Shown piece after piece: positions 5,627 through 7,330 of a stretch of DNA of 7,330 nucleotides. Position 1 is the stretch's first letter. Each line of letters opens with the position of its first letter. The translations under genes and the position numbers were made by a program. Source of the stretch: Pseudothermotoga sp. (lineage in GTDB: Bacteria > Thermotogota > Thermotogae > Thermotogales > DSM-5069); the NCBI GenBank assembly GCA_028276125.1, contig JAPYWY010000080.1, forward strand, positions 1 to 7,330, written 5' to 3'. The notes under the pieces are model-generated. The model saw only the letters and a program-made list of their open reading frames with translations. It was not told the DNA's origin and ran no database searches.

Positions 5627-6865
5627 GTGGCGATCGACAGATTGGAAAACGTTTTGTTCGACGAACTGGAACAGCTCAAGAGAGAGGGAAGAGCTAAGGG
5701 AAAGGAGTTCATCGTCGTCGATGTGAAGAAACCGTCCGACGGTAAGGGCCCAAGGTATTTGTTGAAGGGATTCGGTAACAAAGAGTTCATAAGGATGAAC
5801 TCGAACTCGTATCTGGGGATGTCTCTGAGGGAGGACATCATAAAAGTGGAGGAGGAAACCGCACGCAAGTTCGGTGTTGGACCGGGTGCCGTGAGGTTCA
5901 TAAGTGGAACTTTTCAACCCCACCGCGATCTCGAGAAAGCCCTCGCGAGGTTTCACGCGAGAGAAGAGGCGATGATCTACAGTGCCGCGTATGTGACGGT
6001 GATAGGTGTCATCGCCGCACTCGTGACACCAGAGACGATAGTCATCAGTGATGAGCTGAACCACAACTGCATCATAAACGCGGTGAGGTTGGCACGACCC
6101 AAGGAAAGGTTCATCTACAAACATCTCGATATGAAGGATCTCGAGGAAAAGATCGTTCAATGCATCGGTAAGGCTGAAAGAGTGATCATCGTCACGGACG
6201 GCGTGTTCAGCATGAGGGGAGACTATGCCCCGTTGAACGTGATACAGAGCCTCGCCGAAAAGTACGATCGACATTTCCCTCAGAACATCGTCACCATCGT
6301 TGACGATTCACACGGTGTTGGGGCGTTCGGTCAGACGGGAAGAGGCAGCGAGGAAGTAACTAATGGCAAGGCTGACTTGCTGATCGGAACATTGGGCAAA
6401 GCCTTCGGTGTCAACGGAGGATACGTCGTTTCGAGCGAAATACTGATCACCTACCTCAGGGAGAAGGCGATCACGTACATCTATTCCAATCCCATCACAC
6501 CGGCCGAAGCTGCCTGTGCCTTGAAGGTGTTGCAGATTTTGGACAGTCAGGAGGGAAGAGAAAGACTTTCTTATTTGAGAGGTCTAACGAGGAGGTTCCG
6601 TGAGGGCTTGGTCAGGCTGGGTTACGAAACGATAGAGAGCGAACATCCCATTGTGCCCCTTCTGGTGAGGGACACGAGAAGGACGGCAGATTTGGTGAAC
6701 TATCTGATCGAACATGGGGTGCTCGCCACGGGTTTGAACTATCCTGTTGTACCGAAGGGTGACGAAACGATAAGGTTCCAAGTGAACGCAGACCACACTC
6801 CTGCAGACATAGATTATGTTCTGGATGTTTTGGAAAAATACAAAAGGGAACGATGGAACGGCTGA
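5627..6865 (+). CDS. kbl: 2-amino-3-ketobutyrate CoA ligase (glycine C-acetyltransferase)
   Basis: This PLP enzyme of the alpha-oxoamine synthase family cleaves 2-amino-3-ketobutyrate with CoA to glycine and acetyl-CoA, the step after Tdh. At 412 residues it is slightly longer than E. coli Kbl (398), mostly through an N-terminal extension and an insertion around residues 25-45. Visible family features: NSNSYLGMS (58-66), GPGAVRFISGT (85-95), SDELNHNCIINAVRLA (141-156) with the PLP-stacking His146, DDSHGVGAFG (226-235) with the Asp and His that contact PLP, and TLGKAFG (255-261) with the Schiff-base Lys258. YPVVPKG (372-378) followed by IRFQVNADHTP (382-392) is a Kbl-like C-terminus and, with the divergent tdh, favours Kbl over 8-amino-7-oxononanoate synthase (BioF), which shares the fold. 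No biotin genes are nearby. The start is GTG 5627. Low-level side activity with other acyl-CoAs cannot be excluded from sequence. Confidence 0.88.
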   Translation: MAIDRLENVLFDELEQLKREGRAKGKEFIVVDVKKPSDGKGPRYLLKGFGNKEFIRMNSNSYLGMSLREDIIKVEEETARKFGVGPGAVRFISGTFQPHRDLEKALARFHAREEAMIYSAAYVTVIGVIAALVTPETIVISDELNHNCIINAVRLARPKERFIYKHLDMKDLEEKIVQCIGKAERVIIVTDGVFSMRGDYAPLNVIQSLAEKYDRHFPQNIVTIVDDSHGVGAFGQTGRGSEEVTNGKADLLIGTLGKAFGVNGGYVVSSEILITYLREKAITYIYSNPITPAEAACALKVLQILDSQEGRERLSYLRGLTRRFREGLVRLGYETIESEHPIVPLLVRDTRRTADLVNYLIEHGVLATGLNYPVVPKGDETIRFQVNADHTPADIDYVLDVLEKYKRERWNG

Positions 6866-6871
6866 AACAAT

Positions 6872-6901
6872 TTTCAAGTCACGGTTTTTGTAGTATATAA
6901 T
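6872..6901 (+). promoter_or_regulatory. Probable promoter of the solute-binding protein gene
   Basis: TATAAT at 6896-6901, within an A/T-rich TAGTATATAATATG, has a weak TTTCAA (6872-6877) 18 bases upstream as a possible -35. Transcription would begin near 6908, leaving a leader of about 30 bases that includes the ribosome binding site GGGAGGT (6924-6930). This separates the transporter gene from kbl despite the same strand. Confidence 0.55.
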
Positions 6902-6937
6902 ATGAGATGCCAAAACCCAAGAAGGGAGGTAGAGGGA

Positions 6938-7330
6938 ATGAGGAAACTGTTGGTACTTGTCAGCATCTTGGCTGTGCTCTCAGTCTTCGCACAGACGATC
7001 AACTGGGCGCTGTTGCAGGAACCGAAGACGTTGAACCCATGGAACCACTACGGCCCAAACGCCACGGTGTGGAACACGTACGTGCTCGGAACTTGGTACG
7101 GAGCACTGTACTCTTATTCCGACGTGAGGTTCGACTGGATTCCGAGTCTTGCAGCGGATTTTCCAAAGATCGAACAGGAAGGGAACCTGTGGGTGTACAC
7201 GGTACCTCTCAGACGGGATGTAGTTTGGTCTGACGGGACACGGCTCACGGCAGACGATGTTGTCTGGACAATGAACACGGTTATGAAATTGATCAAGGAA
7301 TACGGTCTTGGTGGAAACTGGGCCAGCATG
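6938..7330 (+). CDS. Extracellular solute-binding protein family 5 (DppA/OppA-like), N-terminal part, runs off window
   Basis: This is the substrate-capturing component of an ABC importer for peptides or, commonly in Thermotogae, oligosaccharides. Frame ATG 6938 to the window end gives 131 residues with no stop. Residues 1-18 form a signal peptide: Arg2-Lys3, a hydrophobic core (4-14) and a V-F-A cleavage site before Gln19. There is no lipobox cysteine, so it is either freely secreted or held by its uncleaved helix. The mature part begins with WALLQEPKTLNPW (23-35), the family-5 opening, and contains WIPSLAADFPKIE (67-79) and VVWSDGTRLTADDVVWTM (95-112), the family's 'f.dG.pltAeDV.ft' signature. 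GGGAGGT (6924-6930) lies seven bases before the ATG. The permease and ATPase genes would be expected downstream, outside the window. The substrate cannot be told from this fragment. Confidence 0.93.
   Translation, partial: MRKLLVLVSILAVLSVFAQTINWALLQEPKTLNPWNHYGPNATVWNTYVLGTWYGALYSYSDVRFDWIPSLAADFPKIEQEGNLWVYTVPLRRDVVWSDGTRLTADDVVWTMNTVMKLIKEYGLGGNWASM

Noticed and set aside
5462..6274. 270-codon minus-strand open frame across the tdh-kbl intergenic region and kbl
   Set aside because: It is antisense to kbl and crosses the tdh start and divergent promoters; composition and lack of motifs mark it as a shadow.
6863..6889. TGAAA-CAAT-TTTCA hairpin with a later TTTTT after kbl, as a kbl terminator
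   Set aside because: The stem has five pairs with one G-C, and the T-run is separated from it by eight bases; too weak to call.
6907..7233. Open frame of 108 codons on the plus strand at the window's 3' end
   Set aside because: It overlaps the binding-protein gene in another frame; the frame from 6938 has a signal peptide, a ribosome binding site and family-5 motifs, whereas this one shows none.
1..7330. CRISPR, tRNA/rRNA, insertion sequence, prophage or defence genes
   Set aside because: Both strands were read for direct repeats, transposase-like frames and RNA-gene signatures; none was seen, and nearly every base belongs to a recognised housekeeping or metabolic gene.

Overview
The window is an ordinary-looking chromosomal stretch from a thermophilic bacterium, most probably of the Thermotogae (Thermotoga/Pseudothermotoga type). 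This rests on AGA/AGG-rich arginine codons, Lys/Glu-rich proteins, strong GGAGG-type ribosome binding sites, very tight gene packing, the type of DXS encoded, and the gene order. The genus is inferred from protein character, not from a database search.

Layout. Bases 1-4497 hold a plus-strand operon of five genes: the 3' end of xseA (exonuclease VII large subunit), xseB (small subunit), dxs (first enzyme of the MEP isoprenoid pathway), an Asp23/Gls24-family small protein, and a DAK2-domain protein of the FakA/YloV type (fatty-acid kinase catalytic subunit). The first four genes overlap by 44, 38 and 32 bases. Each downstream gene has its own Shine-Dalgarno, inside or just after the preceding gene, so translation is probably coupled. 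FakA most likely starts at TTG 2896, behind a GGGGGTG site.

The minus-strand tdh gene (L-threonine 3-dehydrogenase, 4498-5529) converges on fakA with no base between the two stop codons (TGA|TCA). tdh is divergent from kbl (2-amino-3-ketobutyrate CoA ligase / glycine C-acetyltransferase, 5627-6865), with a 97-base intergenic region that appears to hold back-to-back promoters. Tdh and Kbl catalyse consecutive steps: threonine + NAD+ gives 2-amino-3-ketobutyrate, which CoA cleaves to glycine and acetyl-CoA. This is a compact threonine-catabolic divergon.

After a 72-base gap with a good TATAAT, the window ends in the first 131 codons of a secreted family-5 (DppA/OppA-like) solute-binding protein, presumably the first gene of an ABC transporter operon.

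I see no tRNA, rRNA, CRISPR, insertion sequence or phage gene, and no stretch over 100 bases without a gene. I do not find convincing evidence of an undescribed system. The observations worth checking concern gene order, overlaps, the divergent promoter region and a few motif deviations in DXS, FakA and Kbl.
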